Below the pieces are notes generated by a model. That model made no database searches and had not been told where the DNA came from. It was given only the letters and a program-made list of their open reading frames with translations. 64,000 nucleotides of DNA from NCBI RefSeq assembly GCF_001425705.1, contig NZ_LMDC01000028.1, positions 1,061,119 to 1,125,118 of the forward strand. The letters run 5' to 3'. The position numbers and the translations under genes are program-made. Below, piece after piece: positions 1 through 8,628 of the stretch. Within the stretch, counting starts at the first letter, position 1. Each line of letters begins with the position of its first letter. The DNA comes from Pelomonas sp. Root1217. Its GTDB lineage: Bacteria; Pseudomonadota; Gammaproteobacteria; Burkholderiales; Burkholderiaceae_C.

Positions 1-834
1 GTGGCTGCCCTGGACGAGAAAGTCGGCCGCAGACATCAGCTGCTCGATGGCGGCGTGCGGCTGGGTGCCGAGCAGGTGCACGCGGCCGGCCAGCAGCGGG
101 TCCCTGAGCCGCTCGCGTACGGCGTTGTAGAGCGGCGCCTTCCCAAAGCACATCCACAGCTGCAGGCCCGGCAGGCGCGGCACCGCCAGGGCAATGCCGT
201 CGAGCACCGCCAGCGGGTCCTTGTTGGCGTTCAGGTGCCCGACCCAGAGCAGGCAAGGCGCGCCTGCCAGGCCGGTGATGCGACGCGCGTCGTCACGGTC
301 ACGTGGGCGGAAGTCGCAGCTGGATTCGGGCACCTCGTAGATCCGGGTGCGGGCCGCGACGAGGCCGCGCCGCACGAAGGGCTGGGCCTGCTCGCGAGCG
401 CTGAACATCAGACCACGGGCCCGCGCGAGCGCACGCCGCCAGCGCCACCACGTCCAGGGCCTGCCAGGCGGGCGGGCCGCATGGTCCTGCAACAGCAGCG
501 GTACCGCCGGGGCCAGCGCGGCAAGCCAGTGGATCTCACGCGCAAAGTCCAGCCCCTGCAGATGCAGCACATCGGGATGCAGGCGCGCCAGCAGTTCCGC
601 CAGTGGCGCGGACGGGTGGCGCCCATCGCCTGCGTCCAGGGGCAGGAAGTGGTAGTCCACGCCGTCCTGCGTCAGATGATCACGCCGGTTGCTGCATTGC
701 ACGACGCTGACCTGTGCGCCGGCCTCGGCGGCCGACCGTCCGCAATGCACCAGGGTCGACCATTCCTGCAACAGCTGCTCGGGTGGCCTGCCGAGCGTGT
801 CGAGGAAGGGGTTGATCTGGACGACGCGGAGCAT
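1..834 (-). CDS. Glycosyltransferase family 4 protein (3' end cut by window)
   Basis: Reading the minus strand from the ATG at 834 gives 278 codons open to base 1, so the C-terminus lies outside the window. The N-terminus begins MLRVVQINPF, the usual first strand of a GT-B glycosyltransferase. The acceptor domain spans about residues 1-180, and the donor domain opens at about 193 with LLWVGHLNANKDP, the common GT4 start of the nucleotide-sugar half. The stretch near 255-278 (LLG..., AADFLVQGSH) is where the E-x7-E motif would begin, just beyond the edge. The role is transfer of a sugar from a nucleotide donor to an unknown acceptor. It starts 18 bases after the B12 radical SAM gene and is probably the next gene of that operon. 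An open frame on the plus strand over the same bases is a high-GC shadow. Confidence 0.8.
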   Translation of the reverse strand, partial: MLRVVQINPFLDTLGRPPEQLLQEWSTLVHCGRSAAEAGAQVSVVQCSNRRDHLTQDGVDYHFLPLDAGDGRHPSAPLAELLARLHPDVLHLQGLDFAREIHWLAALAPAVPLLLQDHAARPPGRPWTWWRWRRALARARGLMFSAREQAQPFVRRGLVAARTRIYEVPESSCDFRPRDRDDARRITGLAGAPCLLWVGHLNANKDPLAVLDGIALAVPRLPGLQLWMCFGKAPLYNAVRERLRDPLLAGRVHLLGTQPHAAIEQLMSAADFLVQGSH

Positions 835-852
835 GTCAGTGGCCCATCATCT

Positions 853-2331
853 TCACAGTGCGTGCAGTTGCGGGTCCCACAGCTTCACGGCGCGCTCCAG
901 CCAGCGCAGCTCACGCGGGCTGTCATAGCGCGCCGTCCGGTAGCGCCAGGCCGAAGCGGCACGCAGCGCCGCCTTCTGCCAGCCGGGTGCGCGGATGTCC
1001 GTCAGCGTCGGGAAGCGACAGCCCAGCACGGTGCGGAAGTCGCGGATGCGCTCGCGCAGCGCGGGGCTGAGCCAGGGCGCATCCTTGTGGCACCAGTAGT
1101 CCACCCATTCTTTCTGCGCCCAGGCGTCGGCGCTGTCTGGGAAGGTGAAGCCGCGCGGCAGGGCGGGGTCGCGGGGCGTCCAGCGGCCATCGCCAAGCCG
1201 GCGCGGCGGCAGCGGCGTGTGGATGTGCAACATGATCTCGGCGGCCGGGTGCAGGCGCTTGACCTGGCGGATGAAGGCGAAAGTTTTCTCCGTCTCGCCC
1301 TCGGGGTCATGCGGCGGCGCCAGCATGAAGGAAAGCTCGGGCACCACGCCGTTGGCGCGGCAGGTTTCGACGACGGCCAGGGTCTGGTCGACCCTTGTGC
1401 CCTTGCGCATGTCACGCAGCATGCCATCGCTGGGTGACTCGGCGCCGATATAGGCCATACGCAACCGGCTGCGCCGCACCAGGGCCCAGGACGCGGCGGA
1501 CAGGCCTTGCAGCGCGTCGGCGCGGGCATAGCACCACCAGGGCATCTGCAGCCGCGCCAGCACCTCCAGGAGCGGCTGCATGTCGACCTCGCGGTCGAAG
1601 AAGTTGTGGTCGTAGAACTGCACCGAGTCTGCGCCGAAGCGGGTCTGCAATAGCCGCAGGTCACGCTCCAGGCGTTCGGCCTCGGGCAACGCCGTCTTGC
1701 CGCGGAACATCGCGGCCACGCCGCAGAAGGTGCAGCGGTAGCGGCAGCCCAGGGCCGCCTGGTAGCCGGTGGTGCGTCGGCCGAGATAGGTCGGTCCGAC
1801 ATAGCGCTGCGGGTCGTCGACCTCGTCGTAGCTGACGTCGAGTTGCAGCGGCGCCGTCGAGAAGGCGCGGTCGGCGTTGTGCACGATCTCGCCGTCGCGG
1901 CGCCATGACAGGCCGGCAACTTCGTCCAGCGGTGTGCGCTTGTTCAGCGCATCGAGCAGCTCCATGAAGCCCTGCTCGCCCTGGCCACGCAGTGCGTAGT
2001 CCACGCAGTCGCTGTTCAGCGCCGCGTCCGTGCACAGCGTCGGGAAATAGCCGCCCCAGACGATGGGCAGCTCCGGCGCGACGGCGCGGATAGCGCGCGA
2101 CACGGCCAGCGCCGCCGGCAGCTGTGGTCCACCCATGACCGAGAGGCCCACGGCCACGTAGCCACCGTCGCGCACCGCTGCCGCGGCGGTCTCGGGCAGA
2201 TGGCGGTCGAGGTTGCCGTCAAGGATGCGCGTTTCGTAGCAGCCCTTGAGCGCCGCGGCCAGGTGCATGACGGCCAGCGGGAAGCGCGCGTTGGACGTGA
2301 TGCGCGGGTTGATGAGGAGGATGCGCGTCAT
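853..2331 (-). CDS. B12-binding-domain radical SAM protein
   Basis: This 492-residue protein has an N-terminal Rossmann-like B12-binding region (about 1-125, with VGLSVMGGPQ and VWGGYFPT) followed by a radical SAM barrel whose cluster motif C-x3-C-x2-C is Cys196, Cys200 and Cys203 (CRYRCTFC). Such enzymes reductively cleave SAM and often methylate or rearrange unactivated carbons. I do not see a DxHxxG lower-ligand motif in the B12 region, so cobalamin may bind base-on or the domain may be degenerate. The ATG overlaps the TGA of the amidohydrolase as ATGA, showing translational coupling. The substrate is unknown. Its partners (SPASM radical SAM, methyltransferase, amidohydrolase, glycosyltransferase) suggest tailoring of a small molecule or peptide. 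Confidence 0.85.
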   Translation of the reverse strand: MTRILLINPRITSNARFPLAVMHLAAALKGCYETRILDGNLDRHLPETAAAAVRDGGYVAVGLSVMGGPQLPAALAVSRAIRAVAPELPIVWGGYFPTLCTDAALNSDCVDYALRGQGEQGFMELLDALNKRTPLDEVAGLSWRRDGEIVHNADRAFSTAPLQLDVSYDEVDDPQRYVGPTYLGRRTTGYQAALGCRYRCTFCGVAAMFRGKTALPEAERLERDLRLLQTRFGADSVQFYDHNFFDREVDMQPLLEVLARLQMPWWCYARADALQGLSAASWALVRRSRLRMAYIGAESPSDGMLRDMRKGTRVDQTLAVVETCRANGVVPELSFMLAPPHDPEGETEKTFAFIRQVKRLHPAAEIMLHIHTPLPPRRLGDGRWTPRDPALPRGFTFPDSADAWAQKEWVDYWCHKDAPWLSPALRERIRDFRTVLGCRFPTLTDIRAPGWQKAALRAASAWRYRTARYDSPRELRWLERAVKLWDPQLHAL

Positions 2332-3458
2332 GCCAGCACTTCCTCTTGCAGCAGCTCCAGCCCGGGCTCACGCAAAGGCGTTGCCTGCAGCGCGGCGACG
2401 AGATGCGGCGCCAGCGCCTTGGGCCGGCCGTCGATGCGAACCGGCACGAGGCCGAGGGCCTCGCCGAGATCGGCATCGGCATACAGCGGCCGGCCGGCCA
2501 AGACGACAAGGCGCAGGTCGGCTCGCGTCGCGCTCGCCAGTGGCAGGCCCGCCGGCAGCGCGATCAGGTCGGCGCGCAGGCCCACATCCAGCCGGCCGCG
2601 GTCATGCAGGCCCAGCAGGCGCGCGGCGCCCTCGGTGACCCAGGATTCCAGGCGCTCGTCGCGCCAACCCGTCAGCTCACGTACCAGGGCCAGCTCGGCC
2701 AGCAGGTCACGCCCGCCGCTGATGCGCGAATCGCTGCCCAACGCCAATCGACCGCACGCAAAAAGCCAGTCGGCATCCAGCGTGCGGCCGAAGAGATGCA
2801 GGTTGGAACCGGGGCACCAGATCAGGCCAGCGCGGGCTTCGACCATGCGGCGCTGCTGAGCCGCATTCAGGCCCAGGCCATGCACGAGCAGTGTTCTGGG
2901 AGCGATGCAGCCCAGGGCTTCGAGGCGGTCAAACTCCAGCGCCGCGGCCGTGTCGATGCCCTCCGCCGCATGGACGATCCATGCGCGGCCCGGGCGCGCG
3001 GCCTGCCGGGACTCGCGCACGGCCTCCTCGCCATCCAGCGCGAGGGAATGCGACCAGCCGCCCAGCTCGAGCACATCGACCGGGAAGCCCGCGTCGTCCA
3101 GCGCCGCATCGTGTGGGTCGTGGTGGGCCACCGACGTCACGCCGCTGAGCAGGTTCTTCAAGCCGCCGATGAAGAGCCGCTCGGCTCTCGGCACGGCGCG
3201 ATGTGCCAGCAACTGTGGGTCGGTCGACAGGCGCGGCGTGATGTCGGCGATCCATTCGCTGGCATTGCGATAGCGGTCCCTGAACTTCAGCCGCGGCAGC
3301 GCGGCGTTGAGCTGCAGGTGGTCGTGGGCATTGATGAGGCCGGGCAGCAAGCGGGCGCCACCGAGGTCCACACGCCGGCCACCGGCTCCGGCAGCGATGC
3401 GCCCGCCATCCGTGCCCAGGCTCATGCCATCGGCCGCATTGACGAAGTGCAAGTTCAT
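2328..3458 (-). CDS. Metal-dependent amidohydrolase-family protein
   Basis: A 376-residue protein of the amidohydrolase superfamily (cytosine deaminase/TRZ-like layout). The H-x-H metal motif is His45 and His47 (NAHDHL). Further candidate ligands lie in VAHHDPHD, VHGLGL and the late GSDSRISGG, whose Asp is the usual catalytic residue. An upstream in-frame Met would add 28 residues, but that stretch lies inside the methyltransferase gene, and the ATG at 3458 overlaps the methyltransferase stop as ATGA, so I take the shorter form. There is no signal peptide, so it should be cytoplasmic. The role would be hydrolysis or deamination of a C-N bond in the product made by the neighbouring radical SAM enzymes; the substrate is not readable from sequence. 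Confidence 0.8.
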   Translation of the reverse strand: MNLHFVNAADGMSLGTDGGRIAAGAGGRRVDLGGARLLPGLINAHDHLQLNAALPRLKFRDRYRNASEWIADITPRLSTDPQLLAHRAVPRAERLFIGGLKNLLSGVTSVAHHDPHDAALDDAGFPVDVLELGGWSHSLALDGEEAVRESRQAARPGRAWIVHAAEGIDTAAALEFDRLEALGCIAPRTLLVHGLGLNAAQQRRMVEARAGLIWCPGSNLHLFGRTLDADWLFACGRLALGSDSRISGGRDLLAELALVRELTGWRDERLESWVTEGAARLLGLHDRGRLDVGLRADLIALPAGLPLASATRADLRLVVLAGRPLYADADLGEALGLVPVRIDGRPKALAPHLVAALQATPLREPGLELLQEEVLA

Positions 3459-4120
3459 GGTTTCACCAGCCTCATTGCCAGCACGACAGCCAAGCCGTTC
3501 CACCGCGCATAGAAAGCTTCGGAGCCCGTGAAGGGCTCGCACAGCTCGCGGCCGACGCAGACCTCGCGACTGGCCTCCAGCACCAGGCCGGCCCGCCAGG
3601 CCGCTGCCAGATGGGCATCAGGGTCGTGCAGGGCATGCAGCAGCTCATGGCGCTGGCCGGCGGCGTCGGTGAAACTGCGCGTCATGCCGGCGCGCGCGGC
3701 GGCCGGATGGAAGTCCGAATAGACAAGCTGCCCGCCGGGCGCGAGCACTCGGGCCGCCTCGGCCATCCAGGCGTCCAGGCTGGGCGCGTGGCCGACGGCG
3801 AGGCCACTGACGATGACGTCGAAGCTGGCCGCCGCGAAAGGCAGGTTCAGCATGTCGGCCCGCACGCGATGGGCGAGCGGCGCGCGCGTCAGCATGCCGG
3901 CCGACAGATCGCTGCCGACAACAAGGGCCGCGCCTCGCTGCTGAAGCAAAAGACCGTAGCGCCCGCTGCCGCAGGCCAGGTCCAGCACACGCCGGCCCGC
4001 CACGTCGGGGCACATGGCGAGCACGGCTTCCTGCTCGGCGCGCATCAGCGGGTTGTGGGGCAGCGGCGGATAGCTTTCTGCCCAGAGGTCGTAGGCCGCT
4101 TCGTTGGCAAAGGCACTCAT
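3455..4120 (-). CDS. Class I SAM-dependent methyltransferase
   Basis: A 221-residue Rossmann-fold methyltransferase of the Methyltransf_11 type. Motif I is VLDLACGSGRYG at about 45-56, followed by the acidic ribose-binding end VVGSDLSAGM. The N-terminal AYDLWAESYPPLPHNPLM resembles small-molecule or quinone-type methyltransferases. The ATG at 4120 overlaps the stop of the upstream radical SAM gene (ATGA), and its own stop overlaps the amidohydrolase start in the same way; a longer frame with 12 more residues is less likely. Cytoplasmic. It probably methylates an intermediate of the same pathway as the two radical SAM enzymes. Confidence 0.85.
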   Translation of the reverse strand: MSAFANEAAYDLWAESYPPLPHNPLMRAEQEAVLAMCPDVAGRRVLDLACGSGRYGLLLQQRGAALVVGSDLSAGMLTRAPLAHRVRADMLNLPFAAASFDVIVSGLAVGHAPSLDAWMAEAARVLAPGGQLVYSDFHPAAARAGMTRSFTDAAGQRHELLHALHDPDAHLAAAWRAGLVLEASREVCVGRELCEPFTGSEAFYARWNGLAVVLAMRLVKP

Positions 4121-5124
4121 GAAGCGAACCACTTGGAACAGACGCAATGCGCACATTCGGGCCGGTTCCCGGCATGGATGGCAGCGCGCAAGCGGCGCAT
4201 CGAGGGCGCGTTCAGCCCCTCGCTCAGCCCTGCATCGCCAAGCCGCGAGTTGCCGGCGATGAAGAAGCAGGGCCTCAGGCCACCGTCGGCCTCGATGACG
4301 GCCGAGTGCTCGGGCGCGTTGCAGCGCACCGGCGGAGGCTCGCCCAGGCCCAGGCGCGCGCGATAGTGGGCCTCGATGCGGCGCAGCTTGGGCGGCGTCT
4401 CGGCGATGAAGCCGCTGGCGAAGTCGGCAGCGTGGTCGCGCTCCAGCGCGTCAAGGGCAAGAGTCAGCACGGGCAGGTCTTCGACCCGCAGCGCAACGCC
4501 GTCGACCGGTTCACCATGGTGGCGGCCAAAGGCCTCGGCGTGGCTGACATCGGCGGCGAGGAAGGAGATGCTGGCAGCGCCGAGCTTGCGCGCGAGCGCC
4601 ACGAGATCGCCCAGTTCACCGGCATTGCCGCGCTGCACGGTCACGCGCAGGCCCACGTCCAGGCCCTCGTGCACGGCAGCGCGGATGCCGGCGCAAACGG
4701 CCTCGAAGGCGTCCAGGCCGCGGATGGCCGCATAGCTCGCCGCGGTGCTGCCGTCCAGCGACACGGTGACCTGGTCGAACCATCGCGCCACCTCGGCCGC
4801 GTGCTTGGCCAACGCAAGGCCAGCCGTCAGCAGCCAGAGCTGGTGGCCCTGGCCGCGCAGCAGAGCGGCGATCTCGGCCCATTGTGGGTGCAGCAGCGGC
4901 TCGCCGCCTGAGACCAGGACGGTCTCGGTACCCAGCTCGCGCAGGCCCGGCAGCAGGCCCTTCACGGTCTGGATGTCGATGTCACGCCGCCCATGCCGCC
5001 AGTAGTCGCAGCTGACACAGCGCGAATTGCAGCGCTCGGTCAGGTAGAGCGTCGCCAGCGGCAGGCGCTCGATAGGCGGCGCCAGCGAAACAGGCCGCTC
5101 GACGATGGCACTAGAACATGCCAT
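4117..5124 (-). CDS. Radical SAM protein with SPASM-like C-terminus
   Basis: A 335-residue radical SAM protein with cluster motif Cys32-x3-Cys36-x2-Cys39 (CNSRCVSC) right after the first strand, and VSGGEPLLHPQW as the usual GGEP motif. The C-terminus carries extra cysteines (VRCNAPEHSAVI, LRPCFF, ECAHCVC) consistent with auxiliary Fe-S binding of the SPASM/Twitch type. The frame stays open upstream, but that sequence is low-complexity shadow of the next gene; the ATG at 5124 overlaps the end of the haem outer-membrane gene by 14 bases. SPASM enzymes commonly modify peptides or carbohydrates. No small precursor-peptide gene is obvious beside it. Confidence 0.82.
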   Translation of the reverse strand: MACSSAIVERPVSLAPPIERLPLATLYLTERCNSRCVSCDYWRHGRRDIDIQTVKGLLPGLRELGTETVLVSGGEPLLHPQWAEIAALLRGQGHQLWLLTAGLALAKHAAEVARWFDQVTVSLDGSTAASYAAIRGLDAFEAVCAGIRAAVHEGLDVGLRVTVQRGNAGELGDLVALARKLGAASISFLAADVSHAEAFGRHHGEPVDGVALRVEDLPVLTLALDALERDHAADFASGFIAETPPKLRRIEAHYRARLGLGEPPPVRCNAPEHSAVIEADGGLRPCFFIAGNSRLGDAGLSEGLNAPSMRRLRAAIHAGNRPECAHCVCSKWFAS

Positions 5125-6193
5125 GCAGCTCGACAAAGCTCTGCCGCCGGTTGTCGATCGCGTTCTGCGGGATGCCACCAAACTTGCGATAGCCCGCGCG
5201 CAGCTGTGCGAAGGCGAAGGGCGTGTACTCGTAGACGAGGCTGTAGCGCACCTTGTTGTCATGGGCCACACGGCGGTCGGGGTCGAGGTACTCACCGGTG
5301 AGCTTCAGGTTGTGGCCCTGCTGCACCAGCCAGTTGGCCTCCAGCAGCGTCGCGACTTGCTTGCGCTTGCCCTCGGGATAGCCGGCATCGCTGATCATGT
5401 CGATCTCGGCCAACCAGGCCACCGGCCCCGTCGTCGTGCCGGCGAAGAGGCCGTAAGCCTGGCGGTTCCCCGCTGCCGACTTGACCTGCGCGGCCGCTGC
5501 GCCGACGCGGCCCCAGGGCTGCATCCAGATGGCCTGGGCCGTCGTCTGGTGGCCGTTGGAATTGCCCGTGTTGCCTGGGCCGTTGCTGCGCACGAGCTGC
5601 AGGGACCAGTCATCGCTTTCGTGCCCCAGCTCCAGGCCCTTGTCGGGCACGGTCATGCTGACCCCGCTGAGCTGGCGAACGAAGGCCAGGCTGTCCTGCA
5701 GGCGCCAGCCAAAGGGCAGGTAGAACTGGCCGGCCTTGGCATACCAGCCCAGGCCGGGCGTCTGCAGGCGCACATAGGCCTCCTGGCGCTCGGACTTGCC
5801 GGGCGCGACCTGCTGGTCGAGGTAGGCGCCGAGGTAGTCCTTGATGAGCTGCACGTCGGCGTACAGGCGCACCTGCTCGGTACCGCCAACGCTGCGCGTG
5901 GGCTGGCCCGAGACGGAGGTGCGCGTCGTCGCGGTGCGCAGGTCCCCACCCAGGCGCAGGCGATCGTCCAGCAGCGAGCCGGTCCAGCCCTGAAGTGCAT
6001 CGGGCAATGTGTTGGCCGGGATGACGTTCTGCGCGAAGGTGTTGCCCACCGCATTGCGCAGGCCGCCGCCGGTTGGGTTGACATGGCAGGCCACGCATTT
6101 GAGGCCGGCGCGGATGGCGAGATAGGGCTCGGCGCTGGCGCTTGAGAACAGCAGCGCGAAGGCCAGGCCGAGAAGCAGTCGTGCGGCCTTCAT
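5111..6193 (-). CDS. Outer-membrane protein with a c-type haem motif
   Basis: A 360-residue exported protein. The signal peptide is residues 1-21 (MKAARLLLGLAFALLFSSASA), followed by one CVACH haem-attachment site at 33-37 and then a long region of alternating aromatic/hydrophobic strands ending in a C-terminal Phe, as expected for a beta-barrel (GYRKFGG..., final FVELHGMF). The combination suggests a porin-like outer-membrane protein with a covalently bound haem near its N-terminus. The start at 6193 overlaps the stop of the cytochrome lipoprotein (ATGA). The role is inferred to be electron transfer or haem-linked transport at the outer membrane together with that lipoprotein. Confidence 0.72.
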   Translation of the reverse strand: MKAARLLLGLAFALLFSSASAEPYLAIRAGLKCVACHVNPTGGGLRNAVGNTFAQNVIPANTLPDALQGWTGSLLDDRLRLGGDLRTATTRTSVSGQPTRSVGGTEQVRLYADVQLIKDYLGAYLDQQVAPGKSERQEAYVRLQTPGLGWYAKAGQFYLPFGWRLQDSLAFVRQLSGVSMTVPDKGLELGHESDDWSLQLVRSNGPGNTGNSNGHQTTAQAIWMQPWGRVGAAAAQVKSAAGNRQAYGLFAGTTTGPVAWLAEIDMISDAGYPEGKRKQVATLLEANWLVQQGHNLKLTGEYLDPDRRVAHDNKVRYSLVYEYTPFAFAQLRAGYRKFGGIPQNAIDNRRQSFVELHGMF

Positions 6194-6639
6194 TTCTGGG
6201 CTCCGTTGTTGATCCATTGGCGGATCAAGCCGATGGTTTGGGCGTCCAGATAGGGGCCGCCCAGCGGCATGCGCGCGCCGACGGCCTGGTGGCCTTCGAG
6301 CTTGTGGATCAGGTAGCTGTTGTCCGCATCGCCCGGCGCCACGCGCTTGAGCGCCGGCACGCCGCCGCTGGATACACCCACCAGCATCGCGAAGCTGTTG
6401 GTCGCGTCCAGCCGCAGGCCGCGTGGCGCGGCCGCGCCGGCATGGCAGGCTGTGCAGATCGGCGTGAACACATGCGACTGGATGGAGCTGAAGCTGGCCG
6501 TCATCGGGCCGCTGGGGTCGTCGCCCTCGCCGAGCGGCCGGCCGTTGGCGTCCAGCCCTTCACCGCTGCCGCCGCCACAGCCCGCGATCAAAGCGGCCGC
6601 AGCGCCCAACGCAACCACCCATGGTTTCCAGATCTTCAT
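6190..6639 (-). CDS. Cytochrome c-like lipoprotein
   Basis: A 149-residue lipoprotein. The lipobox LIAG-Cys21 is followed by a glycine-rich linker, then CTACH at 62-66 as the haem motif, and ARMPLGG, whose Met is the likely distal haem ligand. It resembles the short cytochrome c domains annotated as planctomycete-type or c-type cytochrome-like. A GTG one codon upstream of the ATG is also possible; a purine-rich AGGAAAGGG lies just 5' of both. Its stop overlaps the start of the haem outer-membrane gene, so the two are made together. A 73-base gap separates it from the upstream Gcw-type gene. Confidence 0.75.
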   Translation of the reverse strand: MKIWKPWVVALGAAAALIAGCGGGSGEGLDANGRPLGEGDDPSGPMTASFSSIQSHVFTPICTACHAGAAAPRGLRLDATNSFAMLVGVSSGGVPALKRVAPGDADNSYLIHKLEGHQAVGARMPLGGPYLDAQTIGLIRQWINNGAQK

Positions 6640-6712
6640 CACTGCCCTTTCCTGGCTTCACTGCGGCGTGAGTGCCAGCGCCTGCAGCGCAGGTTCAAGG
6701 CAAGCTAGGGAT

Positions 6713-7423
6713 TCAGAACGCGGTCGTCAGGCCGAGCACCAGCGTGCGCCGGCGTGTCGCGTCCGTCCAGGTATAGGGCCCGCCGCGGCCGGCTGCTGTC
6801 CAGGCAAGCTGCAGCTCGCTGCTCGTGCCAAGTTGCCAGGAGGCACCCAGGCGCAGGTCTGCACGCGTCGCGCCATGCGGCTCGGCATAGGGCGAGGCCC
6901 GACCGCCGCGGCCATGCAGCAGGCCAACATGACCCAAGGCTGCCACGCCCCGCGCCAGCGGCCATCGCAGGTTGAACTCGGCATAGACGCTGCGCTGGCC
7001 AATACCGTAGTAGTCGGGCGAGACGTACGCGCGCAGGTTCCAGCGTTCTCCCAGCAGGCCGGCATAGACCTCCTGATAGTCGTAGTTCGACACGTTCTCA
7101 TAGGCATGGGCCACGATGCCGGCCTCGCCGTCCAGGCCCGGCGCCAGGCCGAAGACCCGGCCGCCATAGAGCTGCAGCGCGGCGCCACGCCGTTGGGAGA
7201 AGCGGGCATGCGCCAGCTGTGCCCCACCATACCAGCCGGCCTCGCCGTCCCAGGCCAGGCCAAGCTGGGCGCTGGGACGGTTGGCGCTGTACGACATGCC
7301 GCGCTCCCGCGCATCCGTCTGCAGCGACAGCGTGCCGCCCACGTCGGCCCAGGCTGCGCCCGCGCCGGCCAGCAGCGTGGCGACCAGCGTCGTCAGTCGG
7401 GCCAGGTGCGCGGGGGGAAACAT
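6713..7423 (-). CDS. Outer-membrane protein of the Gcw_chp/TIGR02001 type
   Basis: A 236-residue protein with a signal peptide ending near AWA (about residue 26) and a body of short amphipathic strands ending in LVLGLTTAF, a typical beta-barrel terminal strand with C-terminal Phe. The early segment LSLQTDARERGMSYSANRPSAQ, with a strand such as VSPDYYGIG later, matches the family of conserved proteobacterial outer-membrane proteins called Gcw_chp. The start ATG overlaps the TGA of the S8 protease (TGATG); a TTG one codon earlier is less likely. The function of the family is not established. Confidence 0.65.
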   Translation of the reverse strand: MFPPAHLARLTTLVATLLAGAGAAWADVGGTLSLQTDARERGMSYSANRPSAQLGLAWDGEAGWYGGAQLAHARFSQRRGAALQLYGGRVFGLAPGLDGEAGIVAHAYENVSNYDYQEVYAGLLGERWNLRAYVSPDYYGIGQRSVYAEFNLRWPLARGVAALGHVGLLHGRGGRASPYAEPHGATRADLRLGASWQLGTSSELQLAWTAAGRGGPYTWTDATRRRTLVLGLTTAF

Positions 7424-8628
7424 CAATCGGCAGTTTGCCCCAGCATCGTGCAGGTTGCGCCGCGAGTGCCGGCGTGGCGGGCCAGCGTCGCGCAGCTGTC
7501 GATGCGGCCCTGGGCGGTGTTGACCAGGGCCGTCTTCAGCGCCAGGGTGCCGCGCGTGCCGTCGAGCTCGCGCACCAGGGCGAGCAGGCCGGTCGCATGC
7601 GCGGCCGCGAAGGACGATCCCGAGACCAACGACCAGCCGCCACCCACGGCCGTGCTGGGCACGTCACGCCCCGGCGCGATGACGGCGCCTGCGGGCAGTG
7701 GCGGCGCAAGGCCGACGACGAGCACGCCGGGATGGTTGGCCGGAAAGGGCCCGTTCTCGCTCGGCATCGCCGCGACCACGGTGGCGCCGCGCGCCTGGGC
7801 CTGGTCCAGCAGCAGCGCGAGCAGCCGGTCGTCCGGCCCACCCAGGCTCATGTTGATGATGTGGGCACCCTGCTGGATGGCTGCGTACAAGGCCTTGGCC
7901 AGGCCCAGGCTGGTGCACAGCGTCTGGGTGCCCGCCGCCTGCCAGCAGGCGCGCAGGGCCAGCAACCGGGCTTGAGGCGCGATGCCGGCGATGCCCAGGC
8001 CGTTGTCGGCCCGCGCCGCGATGATGCCGGCCACCGCCGTGCCGTGGCCCTCGGCCGGCGGCGCCTTGTCGTCGACGAAGTTTTCGTTGACGGTGACCTG
8101 GCCGGCGAGGTCGGGGTGGTTGGCCTCCACGCCGCTGTCGACGATGGCCACACGCACGCCACGGCCGGTGGCCAACTGGTGCAACTCGGCCAGATGCCAC
8201 TGGCCTGCGGCCGGCTGGGCTTGGTAGAGGGGCTCCTGCTGGCTGCCCTGGGCGCGGTAGAGGCTGACGGGCTGGGCCCAGGCGACGCGCCTGTCCTCGG
8301 CCACAGCCTCGGCGACCTTCGCCGAACTGCGCGTGTCCCCCTCGGGCAGGCGCATGACGAAGCAGTCCACGCCGGCCAGCGGCATGGCCCATTCGCTGCG
8401 CATCTCCAGCTTGTGGGCCTGGGCCAGTGACTGGGCGACCTGCTGGCGCGACTGCCGGCCCACGCCCTCGCCATAGGTGCCCGCATAGCTGCCGTCGGGC
8501 CGGTAATGGGCCTTGGGCAGCTGCAGCATGACGAGGACCTGGCGCTGGGCGTCCTCGGCCTGGGCATGGGCGCCACCGCCGGTCAGGCAGCAGGCCAGCA
8601 GTACCAGCAAGCGCCGCCAGAGTCTCAT
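7423..8628 (-). CDS. S8 family (subtilisin-like) serine protease
   Basis: A 401-residue secreted subtilase. The signal peptide is about 1-23. A propeptide-like region spans about 29-125 (VLVMLQLP..., VDCFVMRLPEG), and the catalytic domain about 145-400. The triad is Asp164 (AIVDSG), His195 (GHGTAVAG) and Ser339 (GSSFAAAHATG). The usual AAGN oxyanion motif reads VVAAMPSEN, so the exact Asn is uncertain. It is coupled by ATGA to the anti-sigma gene and by TGATG to the outer-membrane gene downstream. Periplasmic or surface location is expected. It may take part in signalling with the anti-sigma factor, whose C-terminal domain looks like a subtilase propeptide. Confidence 0.9.
   Translation of the reverse strand: MRLWRRLLVLLACCLTGGGAHAQAEDAQRQVLVMLQLPKAHYRPDGSYAGTYGEGVGRQSRQQVAQSLAQAHKLEMRSEWAMPLAGVDCFVMRLPEGDTRSSAKVAEAVAEDRRVAWAQPVSLYRAQGSQQEPLYQAQPAAGQWHLAELHQLATGRGVRVAIVDSGVEANHPDLAGQVTVNENFVDDKAPPAEGHGTAVAGIIAARADNGLGIAGIAPQARLLALRACWQAAGTQTLCTSLGLAKALYAAIQQGAHIINMSLGGPDDRLLALLLDQAQARGATVVAAMPSENGPFPANHPGVLVVGLAPPLPAGAVIAPGRDVPSTAVGGGWSLVSGSSFAAAHATGLLALVRELDGTRGTLALKTALVNTAQGRIDSCATLARHAGTRGATCTMLGQTAD

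Noticed and set aside
1-1437. Long open frame of 478 codons on the plus strand
   Set aside because: It is opposite to clear glycosyltransferase and B12-radical SAM genes, has no family similarity and shows the Arg/Gln/Ala-rich wording of a high-GC shadow.
4156-5295. Longer forms of the methyltransferase and SPASM radical SAM proteins
   Set aside because: The additional residues lie within neighbouring genes and lack similarity; the shorter starts give stop/start overlaps.
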